Translations under genes and position numbers: made by a program
The notes under the pieces: generated by a model
Seen by the model: only the letters and a program-made list of their open reading frames with translations
The model's database searches: none
What the model was told of the DNA's origin: nothing
Source: Microtetraspora fusca
Lineage (GTDB): Bacteria > Actinomycetota > Actinomycetes > Streptosporangiales > Streptosporangiaceae
Reading direction: 5' to 3'
Assembly (NCBI RefSeq): GCF_001570365.1
Contig: NZ_BBYK01000072.1
Coordinates: 1 to 64,000, forward strand
DNA: 64,000 nucleotides
In this document: positions 33,796-41,906 of the stretch, in pieces
Layout: each line of letters starts with the position of its first letter
Numbering within the stretch: the first letter of the stretch is position 1

Positions 33796-34701
33796 TCAGC
33801 CCTCGCTGTCGTCGCGCTCGGCCAGGAACGCCTCGAACTGGGCGGCCAGCTCGTCGCCGGTCGGCATCGGGGTGTTCTCCGCGAGGAGGTTCTCCCGCTC
33901 GGCGCCCGCCTGGAACGCGTCGTACTGCTGCTCCAGGCCCCGGATGGCGCCGGACAGCTCGTCGGAGGCCTGGATCTGCTCCTCGATCTCGGCGTTGGTC
34001 TTCTCCGCGGCGGCGCGGAGCGTGTCGGTGGGGAAGACCAGGCCGGTGCCCCGGGTGACCGCTTCGAGCGCCGTGACCGCGGCCTGGTGATACTCCGCCT
34101 GGGCGAGGTAGTGCGGCACGTGTACGGCGTAGCCGAGCGCGTCGTGGCCCTTGGAGCCGAGGCGCAGCTCGATCAGCGCGGCGGCACTGCCCGGCACCTG
34201 GACCTTGCCGAACGGGCTGGGCGCCCCGGTTACCAGCTCGGGACGGCTGGCGTGCGCGGTGAGGCCGAGCGGGCGGGTGTGCGGGACGCCCATCGGGATG
34301 CCGTGCACGGTCACCAGTTTGCCGACGCGGAGCCGGGTCGCCAGCATGCCGACGGCCTCGGTGAACAGCTCCCACTCGCGGTCGGGCTCGGGGCCGGTCA
34401 TGATCAGGAACTGGGTGCCGGTGACGTCGGTGGCCAGGTAGACCGCCAGTTCAGGGGTCTCGTAGTCCACCCAGTGGTCGCCGTCGAAGACCATCAGAGG
34501 ACGGCGTGAGCGGTAGTCGAGCAGCCGGTCGACGTCGAACGTGGCGATCAGGCGGTGCTCCAGTTCGGCGAGCAGGTGTCCGACGGCAAGCCGGCCCGCC
34601 GCGCCCGCGTCCACGAAGCCCTCGAAGTGGTAGAGCAGCACCGGATCGGCCAGCTCGGGCGCGTCGCCGTCGAGCCTGTAGAGATCCGTCGGGTCGAGCA
34701 C
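33796..34701 (-). CDS. PAC2-family protein
   Basis: 301 residues from GTG 34701. The PAC2 fold is seen in DPVLLYHFEGFVDAGAAGRLAVGHLLAEL, RRPLMVFDGDHWVDYETPELAVYLATDVTGTQFLIMTGPEPD and VHGIPMGVPHTRPLG. The C-terminal coiled region (ASDELSGAIRGLEQQYDAFQAGAE) is usual for the actinobacterial members. The family is named after proteasome assembly chaperone 2; many actinobacteria have a 20S proteasome, but a role in its assembly is not established. Confidence 0.92.
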   Translation of the reverse strand: MLDPTDLYRLDGDAPELADPVLLYHFEGFVDAGAAGRLAVGHLLAELEHRLIATFDVDRLLDYRSRRPLMVFDGDHWVDYETPELAVYLATDVTGTQFLIMTGPEPDREWELFTEAVGMLATRLRVGKLVTVHGIPMGVPHTRPLGLTAHASRPELVTGAPSPFGKVQVPGSAAALIELRLGSKGHDALGYAVHVPHYLAQAEYHQAAVTALEAVTRGTGLVFPTDTLRAAAEKTNAEIEEQIQASDELSGAIRGLEQQYDAFQAGAERENLLAENTPMPTGDELAAQFEAFLAERDDSEG

Positions 34702-34768
34702 CTGCGTCCCAGCCTTTCCTCATGAACGTTTCTCTGGTGAACCATCGAAAGGTCCCACGGATTCCGAG

Positions 34769-34981
34769 TTGGTGGGGTGGACACTACCCGGTGCACAACG
34801 GATCCCATGGAGTCGGACCCGGAATCTGGAAGAGTTCGCGACCAAGCTGTTCTGGTTCGCGCGGGCGGGGGAGAGCGCCGCTACCGCCAGCCCAAAGGAA
34901 CGCGAGAGGCTCGAAAGGAGGAGCAAGGCGCTCGCCAGCATGCTGGCCAAGATCGAGGAGCGTCAGCGGGGTGGCGGGTGA
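34769..34981 (+). CDS. Small hypothetical protein next to an endonuclease fragment
   Basis: 70 residues from TTG 34769, a weak start. The convincing part is NLEEFATKLFWFARAGESAATASPKERERLERRSKALASMLAKIEERQRGG, an amphipathic helical protein with a coiled C-terminus. Its stop overlaps the GTG of the next frame (GTGA), the arrangement of two genes translated in tandem. I cannot name the family. It lies in the accessory patch upstream of an IS remnant. Confidence 0.4.
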   Translation: MVGWTLPGAQRIPWSRTRNLEEFATKLFWFARAGESAATASPKERERLERRSKALASMLAKIEERQRGGG

Positions 34982-35094
34982 TCGACCACCACAAGACGTG
35001 CCAGCACCGCGCCTATCGGCTCACCTGCGAAGACTTCGACCTGCTGTACGAACGCGCCGAAGGTCAGCGCGCACTTGCCCGATCGCAGGACTAA
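34978..35094 (+). pseudogene. Truncated endonuclease VII-like (HNH) fragment
   Basis: 38 residues from GTG 34978: VIDHHKTCQHRAYRLTCEDF, then DLLYERAEGQRALARSQD and stop. The start resembles the N-terminal part of small actinobacterial recombination endonuclease VII/HNH proteins, in which the Y-x-L-T-x-x-D/E-(F/Y)-x-x-L segment is followed by G-x-C-x-x-C. Here the Cys pair and all the catalytic core are missing, so it is a remnant. The assignment rests on a short match and is tentative. Confidence 0.4.
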
Positions 35095-35251
35095 GCCCCC
35101 GCCAACGACAGTTATCTTTGGTGACTCTCAGTCGTGCGGCAAGTACTTCAAGTAGTGTGAGCGGCTACTTGACGCACAGTATCTGGGGGTCCGTACGGCA
35201 TGTTGGGCAGGTCAGGTGCGGCCGAGCGGCAGCCTGACAGAATCGTGACCC

Positions 35252-35836
35252 ATGATCGATGATTTCGCGAAAGACAACCTGCACGAGAGACTGCGGCGGG
35301 ACCGCAAGGCGCTGCTCTGGAAACTCGACGGCTTGTCCGAATACGACGCCCGCCGACCTTTGACAGCGACCGGGACCAACCTCCTCGGCCTGGTCAAACA
35401 CGTGGCCACCGTCGAGGCCAGGTACTTCGGCGAGGTCTTCGACCGCCCTTCCCCGGAACCGCTGCCCCGGTGGCAGGACTCCAACGGCAGCGATCTGTGG
35501 GCGACCGAGGACGAGACCCGCGATCAGATCATCGGGTTCTACCGGCGCACGTGGGAACACTCGGACGCGACGATCAACGAGCTTCCCCTCGACGCCCCCG
35601 GCCATGTGCCGTGGTGGCCGGAGTCAACGCCGGCCTGGCACACGAACCTGTTCGCCATCATGGTCCACGTCCTCGGCGAGTCCACCCGGCATGCCGGACA
35701 CGCCGACATCCTGCGCGAAGGACTCGACGGCCGGACCGGGTTGCGCGCCGAACACGAGAAGCAGATCGACGAGGAAGCCCGTGCAGCCTACTGCGCGAAG
35801 ATCGAGCAGGCCGCCAGGGCGGCCCGCACCAATTAA
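35252..35836 (+). CDS. DinB/DUF664-family protein
   Basis: 194 residues. DUF664 text: LHERLRRDRKALLWKLDGLSEYDARRPLTATGTNLLGLVKHVATVEARYFGEVF, then NLFAIMVHVLGESTRHAGHADILRE. The three His of the DinB four-helix metal site are visible (H in LVKHVATVE, and two in ESTRHAGHAD). The family includes metal-dependent thiol transferases; the substrate is unknown. Its stop codon overlaps the end of the truncated IS-element ORF on the other strand. Confidence 0.9.
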   Translation: MIDDFAKDNLHERLRRDRKALLWKLDGLSEYDARRPLTATGTNLLGLVKHVATVEARYFGEVFDRPSPEPLPRWQDSNGSDLWATEDETRDQIIGFYRRTWEHSDATINELPLDAPGHVPWWPESTPAWHTNLFAIMVHVLGESTRHAGHADILREGLDGRTGLRAEHEKQIDEEARAAYCAKIEQAARAARTN

Positions 35837-36000
35837 GGCTTAGCGGGGCTTTTGCGGTTCTTGCGGTACCAGGTGGCCTGCGGCACACCGCACGCCCGCA
35901 GCGCCGCACGGCGTCCGATCAGCGGGGCCAGTTCCTCGGCCGCCTCCTCCTGCACGGCGCGGGCCGCCCCGGTGTCAGGAACGGCGTGGGCGTGGGTCAC
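35833..36000 (-). pseudogene. Truncated transposase orfB of an IS3-type element
   Basis: Starts at GTG 36000 in a GTGA overlap with the orfA stop, as in intact elements. It reads AARAVQEEAAEELAPLIGRR, then AALRACGVPQATWYRKNRK and stops after about 55 residues. This is the N-terminal helical segment before the rve integrase domain; the D-D-E catalytic core is absent. Confidence 0.6.
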
Positions 36001-36407
36001 TGCTCGCCCCGGGGCGTGGGCGTCTCGCTGCTGGTGGCGAGCTGATCCAGCAGCGCGAAGAGCTTTCCCTGCACCTCGATCACCTGGCGGGTCTTGTCGA
36101 GTTCGGCGCGTAGCCGCTCGACCTCGCCCTCCAGCGTGTCGATCTTCTTGTCCCGGGGGTCGGCTTTGGGCCGGCCGACCGGTCGGGCCAGTGCCTCGGC
36201 GGCGCCGTGGTCTCGGGCGGTCTTCCAGCTGGAGATCAGCGAGGAGTACAGGCCTTCCCGGCGTAGCAGCGCGCCTTTGCCGGCCTTGTCGAGCTGCTCG
36301 TACTCCTGCAGGATCCGGGCCTTGTACGCCGCGGAATAGCGGCGGGCCGTGGCCCGCTCACGTACCTGCGGGTCAGGGGTCTCCGGGTCTGGCTGTCGTG
36401 CTCCCAC
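35997..36407 (-). CDS. IS3-type transposase orfA
   Basis: 136 residues. N-terminal helix-turn-helix [49 protein letters not shown] is the transposase OrfA DNA-binding domain. It is followed by a leucine-zipper-like coiled coil ([36 protein letters not shown]). In IS3 elements OrfA binds the ends and is fused to OrfB by frameshifting. Here OrfB is truncated, so OrfA is a leftover that may still be expressed. Confidence 0.85.
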   Translation of the reverse strand: MGARQPDPETPDPQVRERATARRYSAAYKARILQEYEQLDKAGKGALLRREGLYSSLISSWKTARDHGAAEALARPVGRPKADPRDKKIDTLEGEVERLRAELDKTRQVIEVQGKLFALLDQLATSSETPTPRGEQ

Positions 36408-36495
36408 GAAGGGATGTCTCCTTCCCCACCCTCGATACAGAGTTATGTACCTGTTTGCCGCCTCTGTCTAGTTTGACAGGGAGGGAAACTCCGCG

Positions 36496-37623
36496 TTAGC
36501 GCTGGTGGCTTGTATGCGAGTGCAGATACTGGCGTTCGATGGCGATCACGGCGGCGTCGTCGCGCAGTCGACCGCCCGCGTGTGCGAGTAGGTCGGTGCG
36601 CAGGTGCTCCAGGAGAACGTCCGGGCGCTCCCCGGTCCAGGCCACGGCGCGTTCGGTAAGCGGGTAGAAGTCGCCCTGGGCGTTGCGTGCTTCGATCACG
36701 CCATCGGTGTACAGCAGGAGAAGGTCGCCGGCCTTGAAGTCGAACGTGTCAGCGTGGTGGCAGGGCATGCCCAACTGCAGGCCGAGCGGGGGGCCGGGCT
36801 GGCGGGCGCAGAGTGTGCTGATCCGCCCTCGCCGCAGCAGGAGCGGCGGGGGGTGGCCGCAGTAGACCATCTGCACCGTGGGGGTGTGGTCGGGGATGTC
36901 GATGAGGATCGCGGTGATGAAGCATTCCCGCGCCAGATCGTCCTCACCGGGCTCGGCCAGGTTCCAGCAGACGCTCGCGTCCAGGTAGGCGGTGAGTTCC
37001 GCCAGGTCGGCCTGCCGATGCGCGGCCGCTCGGAAAGCGCCCAGTAGCAGCGCGGCGTCACCCACGGCGGTGAGGCCGTTGCCGCGGACATCGCCGACGA
37101 TCAGCCGCGTGCCGCAGGCGGTCCGGGCCGCCGCATACAGGTCGCCGCCGATCTGCATCTCGGTCTCCGCCGCCAGGTACACCGCGGCCACGCGCAGCGG
37201 CCCGATCCGCGGGGGCAGCGGACGCAGCACCAGGCCCTGGGCAATCTCGGAGACATGCCGCACCCATCTCAGCTCCCGCACCTGCCGCTCCCGCACCCCG
37301 GACAGGATCACCGCGAACACCGACACCAACACCACGGAGGCCATCTGCGCCATGCGCTCCACCGAAGAAAGATCGTTGAGAACGACGCCGATGACCACCT
37401 GGCCCCCCTGGGCCAGCACACCGGTCAACGCGGTCAGTCTTGGCCCCAGGGTCACCGCAGCGAGCGCCGGCGCGGCGACCAGGAGCGGTCCGAGGTGCAG
37501 GTGACCAGGAGTAGCCAGATTGGTGGCGGTGATCACGACGATCAGCGCGAGCGGAACGGCTACCAGGGCCCGAGCTGCGTACCATGGCCTGCGGCGACCT
37601 GCCGGTCGCTCTCTGAAGGGCAC
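36496..37623 (-). CDS. Membrane-anchored SpoIIE-type PP2C phosphatase
   Basis: 375 residues from GTG 37623, with aaggaagg directly before it. Three N-terminal hydrophobic segments (ALVAVPLALIVVITATNLA; LLVAAPALAAVTLGPRLTAL; MASVVLVSVFAVILSG) anchor it. The phosphatase domain follows: AAVYLAAETEMQIGGDLYAAARTACGTRLIVGDVRGNG (metal-binding Gly-Asp) and LLLLYTDGVIEARNAQGDFY. SpoIIE/RsbU-like enzymes dephosphorylate anti-anti-sigma factors. No anti-sigma partner is adjacent; the nearest HATPase gene is at 26550. It follows the small gene at 37633 by 9 bases. Confidence 0.93.
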   Translation of the reverse strand: MPFRERPAGRRRPWYAARALVAVPLALIVVITATNLATPGHLHLGPLLVAAPALAAVTLGPRLTALTGVLAQGGQVVIGVVLNDLSSVERMAQMASVVLVSVFAVILSGVRERQVRELRWVRHVSEIAQGLVLRPLPPRIGPLRVAAVYLAAETEMQIGGDLYAAARTACGTRLIVGDVRGNGLTAVGDAALLLGAFRAAAHRQADLAELTAYLDASVCWNLAEPGEDDLARECFITAILIDIPDHTPTVQMVYCGHPPPLLLRRGRISTLCARQPGPPLGLQLGMPCHHADTFDFKAGDLLLLYTDGVIEARNAQGDFYPLTERAVAWTGERPDVLLEHLRTDLLAHAGGRLRDDAAVIAIERQYLHSHTSHQR

Positions 37624-37632
37624 CCTTCCTTA

Positions 37633-37875
37633 TTACACCGCGAACACCTGTGCCACAGCGCGAGGTCGCTGTCCGCGAGAGCCGGCCACCCGACGGCGCT
37701 GGATCTCCCGCTCGGTCGGCGGCGCGGGCGGAAAGTCCTGCGGCATCGGCAGTCCCCATAATCCTTCTTCGGACAACCGTTCTCGGTGAGTACAGACCGT
37801 CTCGCCTTCGTCCGCCACGACCAGCGGCAATAACCCGGAAAACACCACATTCACAAGCTTATCGAGATCATGCAT
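37633..37875 (-). CDS. Small hypothetical protein upstream of the PP2C gene
   Basis: 80 residues from ATG 37875 (MHDLDKLVNVVFSGLLPLVV, then ADEGETVCTHRERLSEEGLWG, then PTEREIQRRRVAGSRGQRP). The stop codon lies 9 bases before the PP2C start and the PP2C ribosome-binding site is within that gap, so the two form a likely operon. There is no known domain; the C-terminus is basic. Codon usage is compatible with coding, but evidence is limited. Confidence 0.5.
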   Translation of the reverse strand: MHDLDKLVNVVFSGLLPLVVADEGETVCTHRERLSEEGLWGLPMPQDFPPAPPTEREIQRRRVAGSRGQRPRAVAQVFAV

Positions 37876-38044
37876 GGCTTACTGTTACGTGCCGGGACGT
37901 TCCGTCACCACCGAATCTGCGACAGAGCCGTTGGCTGGACAGACTCGACTGGGACGCCGGCCGATGGTTCCCCCGACCAACGCGCTTCCCTGGAGCTGTC
38001 TTGGTGATGTGAGAGCGCGGCGTTCACCCCTGGATGGTAGAAGG

Positions 38045-38075
38045 AAGGCCCCGCACCGGGATGATGCGGGGCCTT
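38045..38075. terminator. Symmetrical hairpin, bidirectional terminator candidate
   Basis: aaggccccgca (38045-38055) pairs perfectly with tgcggggcctt (38065-38075) around a 9-base loop. It is the main structure in the roughly 400-base gene-free interval 37876-38278. Both flanks are pyrimidine-rich in the outward direction. It has no obvious gene to terminate, which suggests a neighbour was lost. Confidence 0.55.
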
Positions 38076-38148
38076 CTCAGGTCTTCGCGGAGGGCGAGGC
38101 GGGCCTGGTGCGCCGTCCCGTATGGGGAACACATGGGGAACAGCAAGC

Positions 38149-38233
38149 CCTCATGCAGCTAATGACTGCCTCATGCCGCAAACGGAATGAACCCGCCCCT
38201 AACCTCACGAACCTCATGTAGCTCGCGACTGCC
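38149..38233. repeat. Imperfect 22-bp direct repeat upstream of the terpene synthase
   Basis: The 22-mers at 38149-38170 and 38212-38233 agree at 18 positions; both begin cctcatg and end gactgcc. A shorter exact repeat, atggggaaca (38122-38131 and 38133-38142), lies just before. The second 22-mer ends 45 bases before the terpene synthase start, so the copies could be regulator sites or the scar of an integrated element. Confidence 0.45.
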
Positions 38234-38278
38234 CATAAATATCGACGAAAGGTGTAGCGATTTGTTGGTTCGATAGTC

Positions 38279-39265
38279 ATGCTGTTGGGCGTGTCGAATC
38301 CATCCCCACTTACCGAAAACAGCCCGCGGCTGCGCATCCCCGAACTGACCTGTCCGTTCCCCAGCGAGGTCAATCCGTACGTCGAGGAAGTGGACAGGGA
38401 CACGCTGGCCTGGCTGGCCGCGTCCGGGATGATCGAGGGCGCCGACAACCTCGCCCGCTACGGCGCGGCCAGGTACGGGTGGCTGGGAGGGAGAACGTAC
38501 CCGTACGCGGCGCGGGAGCTGTGCCAGATCGTCACGGACTGGTGCGTGTGGCTCTTCGCCTTCGACGACGTCTTCTGCGAGTCGGACCGGGCGGCGGCCG
38601 AGATCGCCAGGGCGCTCCCGCAGTTCATCTCGGTCATCGACGATCTCGGCGACGGAGACCCCGTCGGCAACGTCTTCGCCCGGTCGCTGCTCGAAATCAA
38701 GACCAGGATCGCCGCCGCGGGGAACGCCGACCAGCTCGATCGCTGGCGCGCCATGACCAAGGACTACCTCTTCGCCCAGGTCTGGGAGGCGGCCAACCGG
38801 GAGCACGACGTCGTCCCCACCTTCGACGACTACATCGTCATGCGCCGCAGGACCGGCGCGATGCTCACGGTCTTCGCGCTGGTCGACGTGGCCGCCGGCG
38901 CGTACCTGACCCCCGACGAGTGGCGTCACCCGGACGTGCGGGCCATCACCGAGCACGCGAACGACGTCGTCGTGTGGGACAACGACCTCATCTCCTACGC
39001 CAAGGAGCGCTCCGGCCCGAACATCAACAACAACCTCGTCAGCGTGCTGTGCCGGCACAAGGGGTGCTCCACGCAGGAGGCGATGGACCTGATCGGCGTG
39101 ATGCGGAACGAGGCGGTCGCCGGGATGGTCGCGCTCAGGCCCCGCCTCGACGCCCTCGGCTCGCCCGGCGTCGCCGCGTACGTCAAGGGCCTCGAACGCT
39201 GGATCAGCGGCAGCGTGGACTACTCGCTGACCAGCTCCCGCTACGTGACGGCCATGGCCGATTGA
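38279..39265 (+). CDS. Class I terpene synthase
   Basis: 328 residues from ATG 38279 (GTG 38291 also possible; no strong ribosome-binding site, and an A/T-rich promoter region abuts the start). The acidic metal motif is LFAFDDVFCESD (D-D-x-x-x-E) and the NSE triad is VVWDNDLISYAKERSG (N-D-x-x-S-x-x-x-E). The C-terminal R-Y is in SSRYVTAMAD. This is the bacterial sesquiterpene-cyclase family, converting farnesyl or a similar diphosphate to a cyclic terpene; the product cannot be told. There is no prenyltransferase, P450 or methyltransferase beside it. The adjacent convergent gene is a STAND ATPase. Confidence 0.95.
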   Translation: MLLGVSNPSPLTENSPRLRIPELTCPFPSEVNPYVEEVDRDTLAWLAASGMIEGADNLARYGAARYGWLGGRTYPYAARELCQIVTDWCVWLFAFDDVFCESDRAAAEIARALPQFISVIDDLGDGDPVGNVFARSLLEIKTRIAAAGNADQLDRWRAMTKDYLFAQVWEAANREHDVVPTFDDYIVMRRRTGAMLTVFALVDVAAGAYLTPDEWRHPDVRAITEHANDVVVWDNDLISYAKERSGPNINNNLVSVLCRHKGCSTQEAMDLIGVMRNEAVAGMVALRPRLDALGSPGVAAYVKGLERWISGSVDYSLTSSRYVTAMAD

Positions 39266-39290
39266 GAACCCGCCCGGCTCCCGCAGGGGT

Positions 39291-39307
39291 GGGACCGCGT
39301 CGGTCCC
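39291..39307 (+). terminator. Short hairpin after the terpene synthase
   Basis: gggaccg (39291-39297) and cggtccc (39301-39307) pair around a 3-base loop, 25 bases after the terpene synthase stop. There is no U-tract, so only moderate support. Confidence 0.4.
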
Positions 39308-39390
39308 GGCGGTGCGCGCCCGGCATCCATCCCGCCGGCCGCGTCGCCGGGCCACCGCGCTCCCCGTGACCAGCGGGCGGCGGCGCGCCG

Positions 39391-41502
39391 TCAGTCGGCG
39401 GGAGACGGCTCGTCGAACTCGTCCAGCGCGTACTCGATCAGCTCGGTCAGCGAGAGGCGAGTGCCCCTGTTGTACGCGTCCTGGTAGGCGGCGTCGCCGA
39501 GGAGCTTCCTGCACTCCTTGACGCACTGCTCGTGCTCGTTCGTGAAGAAGGGCGCCCCGAACTGCGGCAGCCCGAAGGTGCGCCAGTTGGTCTGGGCCGC
39601 GCCCAGCAGGTGGGCGGTGTACTCGGGCCGCCCCATCTCCAGGTAGAGCCCGGCCATCACGTCCACGCACAGCACGATGCCGAGGACGTCGTGGAAGTGG
39701 CGCTTGATTCGCACGGAAGCCTTGCAGCTCTCCAGCGCCTCGCCGTGGCGGCCAGTGGCCCGCTGGACCTGCGCCGTCGCGTACCACGCGTAGGACCGCA
39801 GCCACTGCTCGCCGCGCTCGGTGCACACCTTGACGCAGTCGGTGAGCAGGCCCTCGGCCTCCTCGTAGTCGCCCTGCGCGAACAGGACCATGGACAGCTC
39901 GACGATCGCGGGCAGCAGGCCCGGGTTGAGCTCGCGCCCGCCCCGGTGGAACTCGATGGCCACGCCGAGCAGGGCCGTGGCCTTCTTGGCGTCGCCCTGG
40001 AGCATGGCGGTCGTGCCCTGCATCTTGGTCGCCAGGATGACGGCCCCGGAGTCGCCGGCCCGCACCGCCTCGTTGCTGCACTCCTCGGCCGCCGCGAGCG
40101 CGCCCGGCAGGTCCCCCTGCGCGCTCCGGATGTACGCGAGCACCCACAGGGCCTTGCACCGTTCCTTGCTCGGCACCCGGGACGCCGCGAGCGCCCGCTC
40201 CAGATAGACCGCGCCCTCGCGGGCGAACCCGCACGCCACCCAGAGGAACCACAGCGACGACACCAGCTCCAGCCCGACCCTGGCCTCGATCGGGTCGAAG
40301 AGGCAGTAGTCGAGCGCGACCCGGATGTTGTCGTGCTCCTGCCGCATGCGCACGTACCACTGCACCTGGCGGGGGCCCGACCAGGAGTGCTCGCCGCGCT
40401 GGGCGAGCTCCAGGTAGTGGTCGCGGTGGCGGCGGCGCAGCGCCTCGGTCTCGCCCAGCTTCTCCAGCCACTCGGCGCCGTACTGCCGGAGCGTGTCGAT
40501 CAGCCGGTACCGGTGGCCGACCGGGGTGGTGAAGCTGAACAGGATCGACTTGTCGACCAGGCCGGAGATCACGTTGAGGATGGTCGCGGCGTCCAGCCCG
40601 TCCCCGGCGCAGACGTAACGCGCCGCGTCCAGGTCGAAGTCGCCCGCGAACACCGACAGCCGGGCCCACAGCAGCCGCTCGGCCGGCTCGCACAGCTCGT
40701 GGCTCCAGCCGATCGCGGCGCGCAGCGTCTGGTGCCGGGGCAGCGCCGTACGGCTCGCGCCGGCCAGCAGGCTGAACCGGTCGGCGAGGAGCGCGAGGAT
40801 CTGCTCGACCGACAGCGCGCGCAGCCGTACGGCGGCGAGTTCGATGGCGAGTGGGATGCCGTCGAGCCGCCGGCACAGCTCGGACACGGCCTGCACGTTG
40901 CTCTCGTCCACCACGAAGTCGGGCACGACCGCGCTGCCCCGCACGGCGAAGAGCTGCACCGCCTCGTTCGTGTACGGGTTCTCCGAGGGGTCATCGCCCG
41001 GTACGGCGAGCGGCGGGACCGCGACCGTGAACTCGCCGGGGGCGTTGAGCGACCGGCGGCTGGTCGCGATGATCCGCAGGTTGGGCGCCCTGGTGAGGAG
41101 GTCGTGCGTCAGCTCGGCGCACGCGTCCACCAGGTGCTCGCACGTGTCCAGGATGAGCAGGATCTCGCGGTCGCCCAGCCACTCGGCGAGGGTCTCGGAA
41201 CCCGCCCGGTGCGACTGGTCGGCGATGCCCAGCGACGCGGTGATCGTGTGCTGGACCATGCCGGCGTCCTGCAGCCGCGCGAGATCGGCGTACCAGACGC
41301 CGTCCTTGAACTCCTGGCGCATCAGATGGGCGATGCGCAGGGCCGTGCGGGACTTGCCCACACCTCCGATCCCGGTCACGGTGACCAGTCGGGAGTCGTG
41401 CAGTCGCTGTCTGATGGTGGTGAGAAGCCTGGTCCGGCCCACGAAGCTGGTCAGCTCCGCGGGCAGGTTGCCCTCTCGACGCCATCCTGATGGCGTTGCC
41501 AT
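39391..41502 (-). CDS. STAND ATPase (NB-ARC) with TPR repeats, no DNA-binding domain
   Basis: 703 residues. NB-ARC: SFVGRTRLLTTIRQRL, Walker A TVTGIGGVGKSRTALRIA, Walker B LLILDTCEHL, sensor RIIATSRRSLNAPGE, the GIPLAIELAA (GxP) motif and a winged-helix subdomain (AERLLWARLSVFAGDFDLDAA). From about residue 340 to 690 come tetratricopeptide-like helices (LVSSLWFLWVACGFAREGAVYLERAL; AIVELSMVLFAQGDYEEAEGLLTDCV). Relatives are usually annotated as LuxR- or SARP/AfsR-type regulators, but here neither an N-terminal BTAD/OmpR domain nor a C-terminal LuxR helix-turn-helix is present. It may sense a signal and act on a partner. It is convergent with the terpene synthase. Confidence 0.92.
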   Translation of the reverse strand: MATPSGWRREGNLPAELTSFVGRTRLLTTIRQRLHDSRLVTVTGIGGVGKSRTALRIAHLMRQEFKDGVWYADLARLQDAGMVQHTITASLGIADQSHRAGSETLAEWLGDREILLILDTCEHLVDACAELTHDLLTRAPNLRIIATSRRSLNAPGEFTVAVPPLAVPGDDPSENPYTNEAVQLFAVRGSAVVPDFVVDESNVQAVSELCRRLDGIPLAIELAAVRLRALSVEQILALLADRFSLLAGASRTALPRHQTLRAAIGWSHELCEPAERLLWARLSVFAGDFDLDAARYVCAGDGLDAATILNVISGLVDKSILFSFTTPVGHRYRLIDTLRQYGAEWLEKLGETEALRRRHRDHYLELAQRGEHSWSGPRQVQWYVRMRQEHDNIRVALDYCLFDPIEARVGLELVSSLWFLWVACGFAREGAVYLERALAASRVPSKERCKALWVLAYIRSAQGDLPGALAAAEECSNEAVRAGDSGAVILATKMQGTTAMLQGDAKKATALLGVAIEFHRGGRELNPGLLPAIVELSMVLFAQGDYEEAEGLLTDCVKVCTERGEQWLRSYAWYATAQVQRATGRHGEALESCKASVRIKRHFHDVLGIVLCVDVMAGLYLEMGRPEYTAHLLGAAQTNWRTFGLPQFGAPFFTNEHEQCVKECRKLLGDAAYQDAYNRGTRLSLTELIEYALDEFDEPSPAD

Positions 41503-41722
41503 ACCGCCTCACGGGGGTCGCGTCCGGCCTGCTACCTGTTTCCGCGTCGTACCTTTGCTGAGGGTTGAATGTTTGGGTCGGGGATCTTCGAATCCCACCT
41601 TTGCGGGAAATCGCCGCTCAGCGTGGTTCGTACGGGATTACCGTGATTTGTCGCCCCCAGTGCGCGGTGGCGACGTGCGAGCGGGACCCGCGCCCGGCGG
41701 CCGCGCCGGTTAACATCGTCAT

Positions 41723-41896
41723 GTGACTGAGCGGCATCCGGATGACATGCGGCCGGTGGACCTCTTCGACGAGGGTCTGTCGGTGCTGCCTGACCAGACC
41801 AGCGACGACACCGACCTCGGCTGGGGCGAGTGGCGCGGCGACGCCGAGTCCGACGACGCGCGACTGATCGAGGAACGCCCCCCGCACTGGGACTAG
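41723..41896 (+). CDS. Small acidic conserved-type protein, 57 aa
   Basis: GTG 41723 to TAG 41894-41896. The sequence VTERHPDDMRPVDLFDEGLS, then VLPDQTSDDTDLGWGEWRGD, ends LIEERPPHWD. This very acidic small protein, with a D-x-G-W-G-E core and an E-R-P-P-H-W-D tail, matches a recurring small actinobacterial hypothetical protein that I know by pattern only. No function is known. It is convergent with the ABC permease gene. Codon third positions are strongly G/C, supporting translation. Confidence 0.75.
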   Translation: MTERHPDDMRPVDLFDEGLSVLPDQTSDDTDLGWGEWRGDAESDDARLIEERPPHWD

Positions 41897-41906
41897 TCGG
41901 TGCGGG

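Larger units (their letters stand above)
35833..36478 (-). mobile_element. Truncated IS3-type insertion sequence
   Basis: The right (5') end is at about 36478, where the leftward strand begins tgtcaaactagacag, a terminal-repeat-like sequence starting with TG. It contains a complete orfA (35997-36407) and only the first 55 codons of orfB (35833-36000). The other end is lost: orfB stops at the very end of the DinB gene. No matching terminal repeat is present at the left, so the element cannot move by itself. Confidence 0.6.

Noticed and set aside
38101-38160. att site or integrase remnant suggested by the doubled atggggaaca
   Set aside because: No integrase, excisionase or tRNA gene is adjacent, so the repeat is reported only as sequence structure.
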